NCBI GenBank assembly: GCA_021779095.1
Contig: JAJYBI010000005.1
Coordinates: forward strand, 1-64,000
DNA: 64,000 nucleotides
Reading direction: 5' to 3'
Source of the DNA: Deltaproteobacteria bacterium
GTDB taxonomy: Bacteria > Desulfobacterota > Desulfuromonadia > Geobacterales > JAJYBI01
The position numbers and the translations under genes are program-made. How positions within the stretch are numbered: position 1 is the stretch's first letter; every line of letters starts with the position of its first letter. Below are positions 56,169 through 64,000 of this stretch, piece after piece. Below the pieces are notes generated by a model. The model searched no databases and was not told the DNA's origin. It saw only the letters and a program-made list of their open reading frames with translations.

Positions 56169-56707
56169 GGCGTCTGGAGATGCACAATCATGGGGCGGGT
56201 GCGATCGGCGGGACCGGGGCCATGCTGGGGGACGAACAAGGTATGGCCCTGATCATCGTCCTTATGGTCCTCTTGCTGCTGACGATTCTGGGGACCACGC
56301 TACTGACATCATCCACTTCGGACCTGCGGATTGCCGGTAACGAACGCAACAGTCTGGATGCGTTTTATGCCGCCGATTCTGCACTGGAATATGGCATGAC
56401 GACGGGCACGATATTTGAGAGCATTAATGGGAATACAACCGTCTGGCCAGCATCCGGAGGTGGGACGGGGAGCAATAAGGACTATAATACGGTAACTATA
56501 CCGGGCACCAACAGTACTGCCCAGGTGAAGGTGCAGCTGATCGCAACCGGTTCCGTTCCCGCCGGCAGCGGCACGCAGGAAGACTCCGGCCTGAACGGCA
56601 CAAGTTTCAAGGCCAACTATTTTCTCGTCAATGCAATCGGCGATGATCAGAACAATAAAGCGACCGTTCAGGTCGAAACGGAAGTGGCCAAGATCGTGCC
56701 GCAATAA
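56165..56707 (+). CDS. pilX: Type IV pilus assembly protein PilX (minor pilin)
   Basis: The 180-residue protein has the PilX_N signature: GDEQG^MALIIVLMVLLLLTILGTTL, where Gly precedes Met rather than Phe, followed by DLRIAGNERNSLDAFYAADSALEYG. The leader is 26 residues if the ATG at 56165 is used. This start overlaps the pilW stop (ATGA). PilX is a minor pilin that binds PilY1 at the tip in other species. It contains no Cys in the mature part. Confidence 0.88.
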   Translation: MRRLEMHNHGAGAIGGTGAMLGDEQGMALIIVLMVLLLLTILGTTLLTSSTSDLRIAGNERNSLDAFYAADSALEYGMTTGTIFESINGNTTVWPASGGGTGSNKDYNTVTIPGTNSTAQVKVQLIATGSVPAGSGTQEDSGLNGTSFKANYFLVNAIGDDQNNKATVQVETEVAKIVPQ

Positions 56708-56740
56708 TCTGTTCACTGCGTTTTTCGCAAAGGAGAATGT

Positions 56741-57124
56741 ATGAATCGCCAACGGTTTGTAAACGGCATCATGGTTCTGGTCGTTCTTGTGGGGGCCCCG
56801 TTCGTTACCGCCGGGTTCGCTGCCAGCAGCGTTTCTCAGCCGAAGAAGCCTTATGACCCGTCACAGCTTTATCCGGGGCCTTTTGTCAACAATAGTGTCT
56901 ATTTCAAGCCCTATGCGACGGGTAACTGGATGCGCGGTCTCAACGGTTATTTTCCTTCGAACGTCGTTTGCTACGATGCACTGTGGCATTTAAAAACCAC
57001 CGGTCAGTGGAGCGGCCATATCAAGCTTGACGGCTCATGCGGTACCGTCGGTGAACCTGCCCCGTGGGCCGTGGGGAACCGGCTCAATTACGATGACGCG
57101 TCTGCCGACGTGTCCGGTCGATAG
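56741..57124 (+). CDS. Small secreted protein of unknown function in the minor pilin cluster
   Basis: I do not recognise this 127-residue protein. It has a signal peptide (about 8-27, cleavage near GFAAS). The mature part (QLYPGPFVNNSVYFKPYATG, then GNWMRGLNGYFPSNVV) is aromatic and Gly/Asn-rich. Two Cys (near residues 73 and 100) could form one disulfide. It lies between pilX and pilY1, with AAAGGAG upstream of the ATG. The YPG tripeptide recurs at the mature N terminus of PilY1 (PDLYPGDSAIYG). A PilY1 partner or secreted pilus accessory protein is the obvious guess. Confidence 0.75.
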   Translation: MNRQRFVNGIMVLVVLVGAPFVTAGFAASSVSQPKKPYDPSQLYPGPFVNNSVYFKPYATGNWMRGLNGYFPSNVVCYDALWHLKTTGQWSGHIKLDGSCGTVGEPAPWAVGNRLNYDDASADVSGR

Positions 57125-57173
57125 AAAACGTACTGCTCTCTGACTCGTTGGGACACCCGGTGGAGGTTTCATC

Positions 57174-60100
57174 ATGACAAAGCTTACTCTTGCCGCTTTA
57201 ATTGGCATCGTTATCTCGCTTTTCTCGACACTGGCACTGGCAGCATCTCCAGACCTGTATCCGGGGGATTCGGCGATCTACGGCGTTGCCGCGTCTCTGC
57301 AGCCAAACATTCTCATCATTATCGACGATTCCGGCAGCATGGCGAATACCGTACCCGCCGGCAGTTACGACCCGAGCGTCACATACCCTCCCGGCAATTT
57401 CTGCCGGAACACCTCAAACGGCAGTGTCGTTTCCTGCGCCGCAAACAGCGTATACCAGGTCTCGTCTTCCACGGACACTACGGGAAACAGTTTGTTGGTT
57501 AGTAGCGTATCATCCGTTACCACGTCGTGCAACGGAACCAATCCGCAGAGCCTTCTGCAAACGAACGGCTATTACAGCGGCAGGTCGCTGACCACCGCCG
57601 GTGCGTGCAAATCAAGAGGCAATGGGATCTATGCCACCGGCAACTACATCAACTACCTGAATACCCCTTCCGGCGCACTGGCCGCTAAGATCGACGTCGC
57701 CAAGACCGTGGTCAAGAACCTGGTACAGAATACGGAAAACGTCAAGTTCGGGCTCATGACCTATTATTATCCGTCCGGCAACGGCCAGGGAGGCACCCTG
57801 CTGTCGGTCAGGCCCAGCTGGTCGGCGTCGAACTACACGACCACCGTCAATAAGATGGATACCCCCTTTCCGACCAGCACCTCGCTGTATACCAACCGGG
57901 ACGCACTACTGGCCGCCATCGACACCCTGAGCCCGCTCTATAACACTCCCATCGCGGAAACCTTGCTGGAGGCGGGGCGCTATTTCGGCAATTGCGACCC
58001 TTCCGGCAATCATTGCGGCCAACCCGCATTCGGTGCCACCATCGGTACGACCGGCACCGGCAGCAACACGGTTTACACCTCGCCGGTCGAAGCTCCATGC
58101 CAGAAAAATTACGTCATCCTGGTGACCGACGGGATGTCCAATGCCGACGACAGTGCGCTCCTCAGCGCCATCTGCCCCAGTACCTGCGCCGTGGATGGCT
58201 GCTCCTCCAGCAGCAGCTGCCCCGCGTATCCCTCCGGGAACGGCGGGATGGGGCTTGACTATGCAACGCCGGCGGTAGCCCGGTACCTGTTCAACAGCGC
58301 CCAGAATATAGTGACCTACGCCATCGGCTTCAACCTTTCCGGCTCCGATGCCAACGCCATCGGCATGCTGACGACGGCAACGGACAGCACCCACGGCCGA
58401 GGCGCATTTTACCTTGCCAACAGCCAGGCGGACCTGACCAAGGCCTTCACGCAGATCATCTCCCAGATCTACTCCATCGACACCTCTTTTGTGGCGCCCG
58501 TGGTGCCGGTCAGCCCCCAGAACAGGACGTACGGCTCCGACCGGGTGTATATGGGGTTTTTCAAACCGAAAAACGGTCTGCCATGGGAGGGGAACCTGAA
58601 GAAATACGGTCTCGACAGCAACAACAATATCCTCGATGCGTCCAGCCCCCCCCAGTACGCGACATGGGTCGATCTAGTCAACAACACCACCAATGCTCCT
58701 CCGCCCGACAACATAGACGACCGATCGGGCATACCAGGTACGCCGCTCCCTGCCGGCGCCATCAACGGCAGTTTCAAGTCGTACGCCCAATCCTTCTGGA
58801 GTACTGCGCCGGACGGCTCCAGCATCGATGCGGGCGGGGTGGGGGAGTTGCTGCAAGCCCTCTCCAACGTCTCCGCCAGGACCATATATACAACGGCTTC
58901 GCCCGCGAGCACCAGTCTGGTCAGTCTCAACAACAGTGCCATCATTACGCCCGACAAATTCGGTTTTGCAGCGGGAGATACGGCATCGGCAACCAATCTC
59001 GTTAACTTCCTGTACGGGATTGATTCGTACGACCAGAACGTCAACGGGAACTTCACGGAGAACAGGCCATGGATCATGGGCGACGTGCTGCACTCGCGGC
59101 CTCTCGTGATCAACTATAAAGCGTATGACACCTCAAACAGTAACAACGAAGGCGACTGCACCGTCAATCAATCGATGATCTTTGTCGGCAGTAACGACGG
59201 GATGCTCCACGCGTTCAATGATTGCAAGGGCCAGGAGGTGTGGGCGTTCGTCCCCCCCGACATGCTGCCAAATCTGAGATATATCAACGGCATCTCCCAT
59301 CCGTACTTCGTGGACTCCACGGTAACGGCATATATCTACAACAACAAGAACGACGGGAACATCGACCCTGCCAACGGCGATAAGGTCATTCTCCTGTTCG
59401 GCGAGCGGCGGGGCGGCGGAACGGCGGGGTCACCCACCACCGGCACCTACTACGCACTCGATGTCACAGATCTCACCAAACCTCCTGTCATTCTGTGGAG
59501 TTTTTCGAACACGCAACCGGTGGATACGACCACATCGGCACCGCTTTTCCCGGAACTGGGCGAGACCTGGAGTGAGCCCAAACTGGTGAAGATGAAGATC
59601 GGCGGGGCGAAAAAGATCGTTGCGTTTATCGGCGCCGGTTACGACAATGCCAACGAAGACCGTCGGTATGGGCATACGCAGTACTTCGACGGTGTGGGCA
59701 CCGGCGCGATCAGTTCCGATAACGGCAACGGCGCCGTCACCAGTGCCACCGCTTCACCCAGTCTGGGGCTGAGTGCTCCCTACAGCGTGAATCCCAAGGG
59801 TCGCGGTATTTACGGGGTACTCCTTGCCACATTGAACAGTACCACCGGAGCACCCACCATCGCGACCAGCGCTACCAAGGTGTGGGGGGTCACCACGGGT
59901 AATTATTCGTTCCCCGGCCAGCTCGTGGCCATCGATTCCAACGGCGACGGGTACACCGATCTGCTGTATGGTGCGGACACGGGGGGGAATATCTGGCGTT
60001 TTTCCGTTGGTGACTCCTCGACTGCAAATTGGACCGCCACGATGATTTTCAGTGCCAACACCGGCACTATAGGTTCGGACAATGCCGGCAGAAAAATATT

Positions 60101-60785
60101 CTACATTCCTTCGGTTGTGACCCAACCAGGGTACAGGATGCTTTTCTTCGGGACGGGCGACCGGGAGCATCCGCTGAATACCGGTGTGGTCGACAGGATG
60201 TACGCCCTGAAAGACCGGGGGCAGACTACGGCGGTAACGGAAGCAAATATGCTCGATGTTTCACAGGATCTCTTGCAAACCACGGATACCAACGCTGCAA
60301 ACAATCCCACCGGTCAGGCGACCGTCAACAATATACTTGCCACGCTGAACTCATCCTCGAATTACGGCTGGTATATAAAACTCGGGACAGGTGAAAAGGT
60401 GCTCGCCGCCCCCACAGTCTTCAACAAAGTCGCTTACTTCACCACGTTCGCACCGGGGACCTCGCTCAACAGCTGCACCGCAAATCTCGGTAACGCCTAT
60501 CTCTATGCCGTCGACTACCTGAATGGAAATGCGGTCTTGAACTATGATTCGACGAATTCCACCAGCAGCACTTTTGTCAATCCATATGCCAAAGACAGCT
60601 CAGGCCAGGCACTTCTTGCCAGTGACCGGATGAAATCCATTGGAACAGGTATCCCGTCGGGTGTTGTGCTCGTGATCGGTTCAGGAGGGAACATCAAATC
60701 CCTCGTCGGGGCGGGCGGTGCTATCCCCAATGACAATCCGAAGCCGGGCGGGAGTACCGTTCCGTTATACTGGAGGACGAAATAG
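57174..60785 (+). CDS. pilY1: PilY1-type pilus tip adhesin/assembly protein
   Basis: PilY1 sits at the pilus tip or outer surface, helping extension, adhesion and surface sensing. The 1203-residue protein has a signal peptide (about 6-23, cleavage after LALA). A von Willebrand A-like domain follows: IIDDSGSMANTV gives a MIDAS DxSxS at D51-S55, and CQKNYVILVTDGMSN is further in. The C-terminal half is the PilY1 beta-propeller (SQIYSIDTSFVAPVVPVS, MIFVGSNDGMLHAFNDC, FGERRGGG). A calcium-binding loop D921-S-N-G-D-G-Y-T-D929 lies in the propeller and resembles the EF-hand-like site of known PilY1. Many Cys (CRNTSNGSVVSC, CPSTCAVDGCSSSSSC) suggest disulfides, relevant to the DsbC-like neighbour. 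GGAGG upstream sets the start. Confidence 0.93.
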   Translation: MTKLTLAALIGIVISLFSTLALAASPDLYPGDSAIYGVAASLQPNILIIIDDSGSMANTVPAGSYDPSVTYPPGNFCRNTSNGSVVSCAANSVYQVSSSTDTTGNSLLVSSVSSVTTSCNGTNPQSLLQTNGYYSGRSLTTAGACKSRGNGIYATGNYINYLNTPSGALAAKIDVAKTVVKNLVQNTENVKFGLMTYYYPSGNGQGGTLLSVRPSWSASNYTTTVNKMDTPFPTSTSLYTNRDALLAAIDTLSPLYNTPIAETLLEAGRYFGNCDPSGNHCGQPAFGATIGTTGTGSNTVYTSPVEAPCQKNYVILVTDGMSNADDSALLSAICPSTCAVDGCSSSSSCPAYPSGNGGMGLDYATPAVARYLFNSAQNIVTYAIGFNLSGSDANAIGMLTTATDSTHGRGAFYLANSQADLTKAFTQIISQIYSIDTSFVAPVVPVSPQNRTYGSDRVYMGFFKPKNGLPWEGNLKKYGLDSNNNILDASSPPQYATWVDLVNNTTNAPPPDNIDDRSGIPGTPLPAGAINGSFKSYAQSFWSTAPDGSSIDAGGVGELLQALSNVSARTIYTTASPASTSLVSLNNSAIITPDKFGFAAGDTASATNLVNFLYGIDSYDQNVNGNFTENRPWIMGDVLHSRPLVINYKAYDTSNSNNEGDCTVNQSMIFVGSNDGMLHAFNDCKGQEVWAFVPPDMLPNLRYINGISHPYFVDSTVTAYIYNNKNDGNIDPANGDKVILLFGERRGGGTAGSPTTGTYYALDVTDLTKPPVILWSFSNTQPVDTTTSAPLFPELGETWSEPKLVKMKIGGAKKIVAFIGAGYDNANEDRRYGHTQYFDGVGTGAISSDNGNGAVTSATASPSLGLSAPYSVNPKGRGIYGVLLATLNSTTGAPTIATSATKVWGVTTGNYSFPGQLVAIDSNGDGYTDLLYGADTGGNIWRFSVGDSSTANWTATMIFSANTGTIGSDNAGRKIFYIPSVVTQPGYRMLFFGTGDREHPLNTGVVDRMYALKDRGQTTAVTEANMLDVSQDLLQTTDTNAANNPTGQATVNNILATLNSSSNYGWYIKLGTGEKVLAAPTVFNKVAYFTTFAPGTSLNSCTANLGNAYLYAVDYLNGNAVLNYDSTNSTSSTFVNPYAKDSSGQALLASDRMKSIGTGIPSGVVLVIGSGGNIKSLVGAGGAIPNDNPKPGGSTVPLYWRTK

Positions 60786-61708
60786 TGCCAGTTGTACCCG
60801 GTAGACGGATTGCCTCGTCCTTTAACAGTCTTGTGGTGATGCTGATCACCGCCTTCTGTGCTCTCTTGCTGGTTTCGTGCAGCAATGAGAAGAAAGCAGG
60901 GGGGGCGGCTACCGTGACCAAGAACCAGCAACAGACAGGCGGAAATATTCAGGTCCGTATCATCCCTGAGTCCCCGATATCATCCGATGATATGCAGGCC
61001 AGCTATTCGTGCACGGGGCCAGTCACACTGACCTGGGAGAAAAACGGAGATGTGATTCCCGATCAGAACGGATCAAGACTGAAGAATGATTATTTTCATT
61101 ATCAAGATACCATAACCCTTACCGTACGCTCGGGGGACAAGGTCGGCACGGCAACGGTTACGGTTGGCAATTCCCCGCCGCAGATCACGCGGGTTTCATT
61201 CTCTCCTGTCAACATTAGTCGAGGTACGGCTGTGACTGCGGTTCCCGAAGCAGTTGACAGAGACGGCGACAGTGTCAGTTTCGACTACAAGTGGTTCGTA
61301 AATGGAGATGCGGTGGCTGAAGGATCGTCACAACTTGGCGGAGACAGATTCAGGAAGGGCGATACCATTCAGGTGGAGATTACGCCACGTGACAGTCAAG
61401 GGAGCGGCCTTGCGTATAAATCCGTACCGGTTACGGTGTCCAATGCACAACCGGTGTTTGTTACGACACCGCCATCGAAATTCAGCGGGTTCACGTATAG
61501 CTATGACGTCGTAGCGCGCGACCCCGACGGCGACGACGTCACCTATTCCCTTGACTTGGCGCCACCTGGCATGGTGATTGATGCAAAAAACGGTAGAATA
61601 GTTTGGCAAATTCCCGCTGGCGAAAGCGGTGTACACACGGTTGAGATAGTTGCTACTGATGCCGAAGGTGCCCAAACGCGACAGCGCTACGATCTGACAC
61701 TGGGTTAA
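60785..61708 (+). CDS. Lipoprotein with Ig/cadherin-like repeats
   Basis: The 307-residue protein has a signal peptide with lipobox LLVSC (Cys32, then SNEKKAGG). The mature part contains three beta-sandwich-like stretches: PQITRVSFSPVNISRGTAVT, TPRDSQGSGLAYKSVPVTVS and a putative Ig domain (DVVARDPDGDDVTYSLDLAP, PPGMVIDAKNGRIVWQIPAG). DPDGD-type loops suggest calcium binding. The GTG start overlaps the pilY1 stop by one base; GGAGG at 60773-60777 is eight bases upstream, which supports it. It may anchor or scaffold the PilY1 complex at the outer membrane; that is inference from position. Function unknown. Confidence 0.82.
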   Translation: MPVVPGRRIASSFNSLVVMLITAFCALLLVSCSNEKKAGGAATVTKNQQQTGGNIQVRIIPESPISSDDMQASYSCTGPVTLTWEKNGDVIPDQNGSRLKNDYFHYQDTITLTVRSGDKVGTATVTVGNSPPQITRVSFSPVNISRGTAVTAVPEAVDRDGDSVSFDYKWFVNGDAVAEGSSQLGGDRFRKGDTIQVEITPRDSQGSGLAYKSVPVTVSNAQPVFVTTPPSKFSGFTYSYDVVARDPDGDDVTYSLDLAPPGMVIDAKNGRIVWQIPAGESGVHTVEIVATDAEGAQTRQRYDLTLG

Positions 61709-62244
61709 TGGATATGAGAATTAAGAACCGGAACATGTTGCCACGGGATTCAATAGGCGGGTTCAGCTTGATCGAACTCATCATTATGATTTCATTGATT
61801 TCAATTATCATGGCGATTTCTCTCCCATATTTTAACAACTGGAAGAAATCGCTGAATTATCAGCAGGCAGCCCGTCAGATGACATCCATGCTCCGTGAGG
61901 CGCACAGTACGGCAATAAGCAGTGGTGTCGCCCAGATGGTTGTCTTCAAACCCAACAGTAGCAGTTTTCAAACCATTCCATATGACAATGTTCTAGACAA
62001 CTGGAAGTATGGCAGTCCTACTTCAATACAGATCCTACCTACTGATGTTACGATGAAAAGTACCATTAGCGGTACTTCTAATGCCAATGTATATGCTCAA
62101 ATGAACACCAACGGATTGATTACGCTTCAATGCCCGGCTACGGGTGCTATCTCTGATCCGTATATATCCGTCAATGATGGGGCAACTCAAAAATATTTGA
62201 TCAAAGTGTCCCCTGTTGGAAGAATTTATCTGCAGCAAAAATGA
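61708..62244 (+). CDS. Minor pilin, GspH/FimT family (second copy)
   Basis: The 178-residue protein carries the prepilin signal SIGG^FSLIELIIMISLISIIMA with an 18-residue leader. The segment NYQQAARQMTSMLREAHSTA is the conserved helix of GspH/FimT proteins. No Cys is in the mature part. The start ATG overlaps the lipoprotein stop by one base. The gene is much more AT-rich than the flanking chromosome: 61801-61860 has 20 G/C of 60 bases. That suggests rapid divergence or import of this pilin from elsewhere. PilD should process it. It is distinct in sequence from the first copy at 53200. Confidence 0.85.
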   Translation: MDMRIKNRNMLPRDSIGGFSLIELIIMISLISIIMAISLPYFNNWKKSLNYQQAARQMTSMLREAHSTAISSGVAQMVVFKPNSSSFQTIPYDNVLDNWKYGSPTSIQILPTDVTMKSTISGTSNANVYAQMNTNGLITLQCPATGAISDPYISVNDGATQKYLIKVSPVGRIYLQQK

Positions 62245-62274
62245 ATTTCGTCATGCTCGACAAAGGAACTTGTT

Positions 62275-62826
62275 ATGAACAATGAAGTCGTTGGACAGCA
62301 CGATAATGAACTGACGGATGTCATACTGTGTTACAAGGCGATGGGACTGTCGCTGGACGACGGTCCTTTGCGTATCGAACAAACCTACATGGATTTGACG
62401 GAAAACTATCGGAAACATCTGTCTTCGCCCGATCCGGTGCTTAGAGAAGATGCACGCAAGAATATCGCCCTCATGAAGGAAATGTACGACAAGATCAAGG
62501 GCTCGATCACGTATAACACCGTTGTTCGTGAACTGGAGAAATCCGGGAAACTTGCGGAAGAGATGAAGGCTGCGGCTGCGGCTAAACCAAAGGTCGTGAG
62601 GCTTGAAAACCATCTTATGCACTGCCCTGCGTGTCGCAATGTCATCAACAAGGGTTCGAAGACGTGTCCCATATGCAAATTCCGTTTTCTCTCGCCGTTT
62701 GAGAAGTTCATGGACAGATATGTCACGACGAAATCTATAGTGATATTCTGTGTTGTTCTTATACTTCTGCTAGCTGTTTTCGCGCTGCTCATGTACCCAA
62801 ACCTGCTGCAAAAAATCGTGCAATAG
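62275..62826 (+). CDS. Membrane-anchored zinc-ribbon protein with helical N-terminal domain
   Basis: The 183-residue protein has three parts. Residues 10-90 are helical (DVILCYKAMGLSLDDGPLRI, then LMKEMYDKIKGSIT) and reminiscent of a J-domain, but there is no HPD motif. Residues about 115-135 form a zinc ribbon, CPACRNVINKGSKTCPICKF, with two CxxC pairs. Residues about 155-178 are one hydrophobic membrane helix followed by a short tail. No signal peptide is seen, so the N-terminal part should be cytoplasmic. The family is unknown to me. It lies between the second minor pilin and queD, with AAGGAA before the ATG. A pilus assembly adaptor or an unrelated gene are both open. Confidence 0.75.
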   Translation: MNNEVVGQHDNELTDVILCYKAMGLSLDDGPLRIEQTYMDLTENYRKHLSSPDPVLREDARKNIALMKEMYDKIKGSITYNTVVRELEKSGKLAEEMKAAAAAKPKVVRLENHLMHCPACRNVINKGSKTCPICKFRFLSPFEKFMDRYVTTKSIVIFCVVLILLLAVFALLMYPNLLQKIVQ

Positions 62827-62895
62827 TCGCAAACAATCCGATAGCTCACCTTGAAGTGAATACGCCCGCCTGACGCTCAACTGACCTTTCAATAA

Positions 62896-62924
62896 TTGCG
62901 TACTATGACTGCTTCGGTTATAGT
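62896..62924 (+). promoter_or_regulatory. Sigma70-type promoter for queD-queE
   Basis: TTGCGT (62896-62901) and TATAGT (62919-62924) are separated by 17 bases. The leader to queD would be about 40 bases, and I see no preQ1 riboswitch in it. Confidence 0.55.
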
Positions 62925-62971
62925 TATGGCTTCGTTCAATTCAACTCCATATATCGGTAAAGGGCTTACAT

Positions 62972-63340
62972 ATGTATAAACTCCAGATACAGACCTCATT
63001 TGCCGCCGCGCACTGCCTGATCAACTATCAGGGTGATTGTGAGAACCTGCATGGGCACAACTGGAAGGTTGAGGTTGCCGTAACGGCCCGGGAACTTGAC
63101 AGCGCCGGTCTCGGTATCGATTTCAAGATCCTGAAGTCGGAAACCTCCTCACTGCTCAAGACGCTGGATCACAAGTATCTCAACGAACTGCCGCCGTTTC
63201 TGGAAAAATCGCCCTCATCGGAAAACATCGCCTGTTACCTGTACAAGCAGCTTTCCGAGCGTCTCAACAATGGTAATGTAACTGTGGAGAGCGTGACAGT
63301 CTGGGAGTCTGACGTGGCTTGTGCGACCTATTATGAGTGA
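62972..63340 (+). CDS. queD: 6-carboxy-5,6,7,8-tetrahydropterin synthase
   Basis: QueD converts dihydroneopterin triphosphate to 6-carboxytetrahydropterin, the second step toward 7-cyano-7-deazaguanine and queuosine in tRNA. The 122-residue protein has the zinc ligands H14 (AAHC), H27 and H29 (HGHNW), and the catalytic Cys C23 (GDCENL), which separates QueD from eukaryote-like PTPS. The C-terminal VTVWESDVACATYYE includes the acidic residue that binds the pterin. AAAGGG lies seven bases before the ATG. It overlaps queE by eight bases. Confidence 0.95.
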   Translation: MYKLQIQTSFAAAHCLINYQGDCENLHGHNWKVEVAVTARELDSAGLGIDFKILKSETSSLLKTLDHKYLNELPPFLEKSPSSENIACYLYKQLSERLNNGNVTVESVTVWESDVACATYYE

Positions 63341-64000
63341 GCAGGGGAGGGTGATCGAGATATTTTCCTCCATACAGGGGGAAGGGCCGCTTGTCGGAGC
63401 ACGGCAGATTTTCATCAGATTTCAGGGATGCAATCTCGACTGTGAATACTGCGACACCGAGTTCTCCGGCATCTCAGGAACGTGTCAGGTGGAAAACACC
63501 CCGGGACGACGGGATTTCATGGAGATTCCGAATCCTGTCCATCTGGATACGGTAATATCGCTGCTGGAGCGCTGGCAGAGCGGTTGGCCGGGAATACATC
63601 ACTCTCTCAGCATTACCGGTGGGGAGCCTCTGTTGCAGCACGAAGTGCTTCTCGACTGGTTGCCGCAGCTGAGAACAAGGCACCCCATTTATCTCGAGAC
63701 AAACGGGGTGTTGCATGGCGCTCTGTTTCAGCTGCTGCAGCATATCGACTATATCAGCATGGATATCAAGCTTCCCTCGACCTCGGGTCACCTGGAGTTG
63801 TGGGAACCGCATCGCTTGTTCCTGAAGGAAGCATCGCATGGAAATGTGTTCGTCAAGATAGTGGTGAACGAGGCAACGGAGGATTGGGAGATTCATCGCG
63901 TCAGCGAGATCATTACATCGGTCAACCCAGCCATTCCTTTGATCGTTCAGCCTATGACGTCACGGGATGCAACGGTTGCCATCTCACCGATACGTACACT
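63333..64000 (+). CDS. queE: 7-carboxy-7-deazaguanine synthase (5' part, cut by the window end)
   Basis: QueE is a radical SAM enzyme that contracts 6-carboxytetrahydropterin to 7-carboxy-7-deazaguanine. The frame is open from ATG 63333 to the window end, so 222 residues are visible. The start is IEIFSSIQGEGPLVGARQIF, the QueE signature. The iron-sulfur cluster motif is C33-NLD-C37-EY-C40 (CxxxCxxC). The glycine-rich SAM motif is SITGGEPLLQ, and YLETNG is the next conserved block. The ATG lies inside queD, with the stop of queD eight bases on, so translation is coupled. The 3' end is missing. Confidence 0.95.
   Translation, partial: MSEQGRVIEIFSSIQGEGPLVGARQIFIRFQGCNLDCEYCDTEFSGISGTCQVENTPGRRDFMEIPNPVHLDTVISLLERWQSGWPGIHHSLSITGGEPLLQHEVLLDWLPQLRTRHPIYLETNGVLHGALFQLLQHIDYISMDIKLPSTSGHLELWEPHRLFLKEASHGNVFVKIVVNEATEDWEIHRVSEIITSVNPAIPLIVQPMTSRDATVAISPIRT

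Noticed and set aside
62827-62971. preQ1 riboswitch before queD
   Set aside because: The leader is short and I could not find the conserved preQ1 aptamer pattern; a sigma70 promoter explains the region.

Overview
The window reads as a contiguous piece of a GC-rich chromosome from a delta-type proteobacterium, most likely Geobacteraceae or close relatives (Desulfuromonadota). I base this on the order secA - argJ - DUF2914 protein - response regulator - valS - pilD - two-component pair - minor pilins - PilY1, which I recall from Geobacter chromosomes (not checked here), on the many PAS/HAMP histidine kinases, on a short stand-alone GNAT-type N-acetylglutamate synthase, and on a CxxCH heme motif in a pilus-region protein. 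I see no rRNA, tRNA, insertion sequence, prophage or CRISPR array.

Layout. 0-9.5 kb: a small duplicated-repeat protein, an orphan histidine kinase with a promoter almost touching its start codon, a DEDDh exonuclease, a tautomerase, two RNA-modification enzymes (RluA-type pseudouridine synthase, DTW protein), a CapA-type phosphoesterase, a class A penicillin-binding protein and a lipoprotein. 9.7-18.3 kb: a tightly overlapping recC-recB-recD operon. 18.3-22 kb: pssA, a DUF4919 secreted protein and glgX. 22-32.2 kb (minus strand): an orphan ribbon-helix-helix protein with a promoter/operator arrangement, pfkA, a 1513-residue CheB-CheR-PAS-kinase-receiver hybrid, rarA and glgP. With glgX and pfkA, glgP gives most of a route from glycogen into glycolysis. 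32.3-46.4 kb: nadK, recN, an ArgA-like acetyltransferase, pmbA, a histidine kinase, secA, argJ, a DUF2914 protein, a serine hydrolase and a response regulator with a long acidic tail.

46.5-62.8 kb: valS, then a type IV pilus biogenesis region: prepilin peptidase pilD, a PilS/PilR-like sensor and sigma54 activator, a FimT/GspH minor pilin, a DsbC-like oxidoreductase carrying a c-type heme motif, pilV-pilW-pilX, an unknown secreted protein, pilY1, an Ig/cadherin-like lipoprotein, a second FimT/GspH pilin and a membrane zinc-ribbon protein. This stretch becomes more AT-rich than the rest, strongest near 61.7-62.3 kb. The window ends in queD and a truncated queE (queuosine/7-deazaguanine synthesis).

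Four intergenic gaps (21.85-21.96, 33.15-33.21, 35.41-35.46 and 41.88-41.96 kb) hold unrelated palindromic elements that look like dispersed repeat families. The most interesting targets are the heme-motif DsbC-like protein and the uncharacterised proteins embedded in the minor-pilin/PilY1 cluster, the near-leaderless histidine kinase gene, the RHH operator region, and a nine-G tract inside the catalytic motif of PilD.
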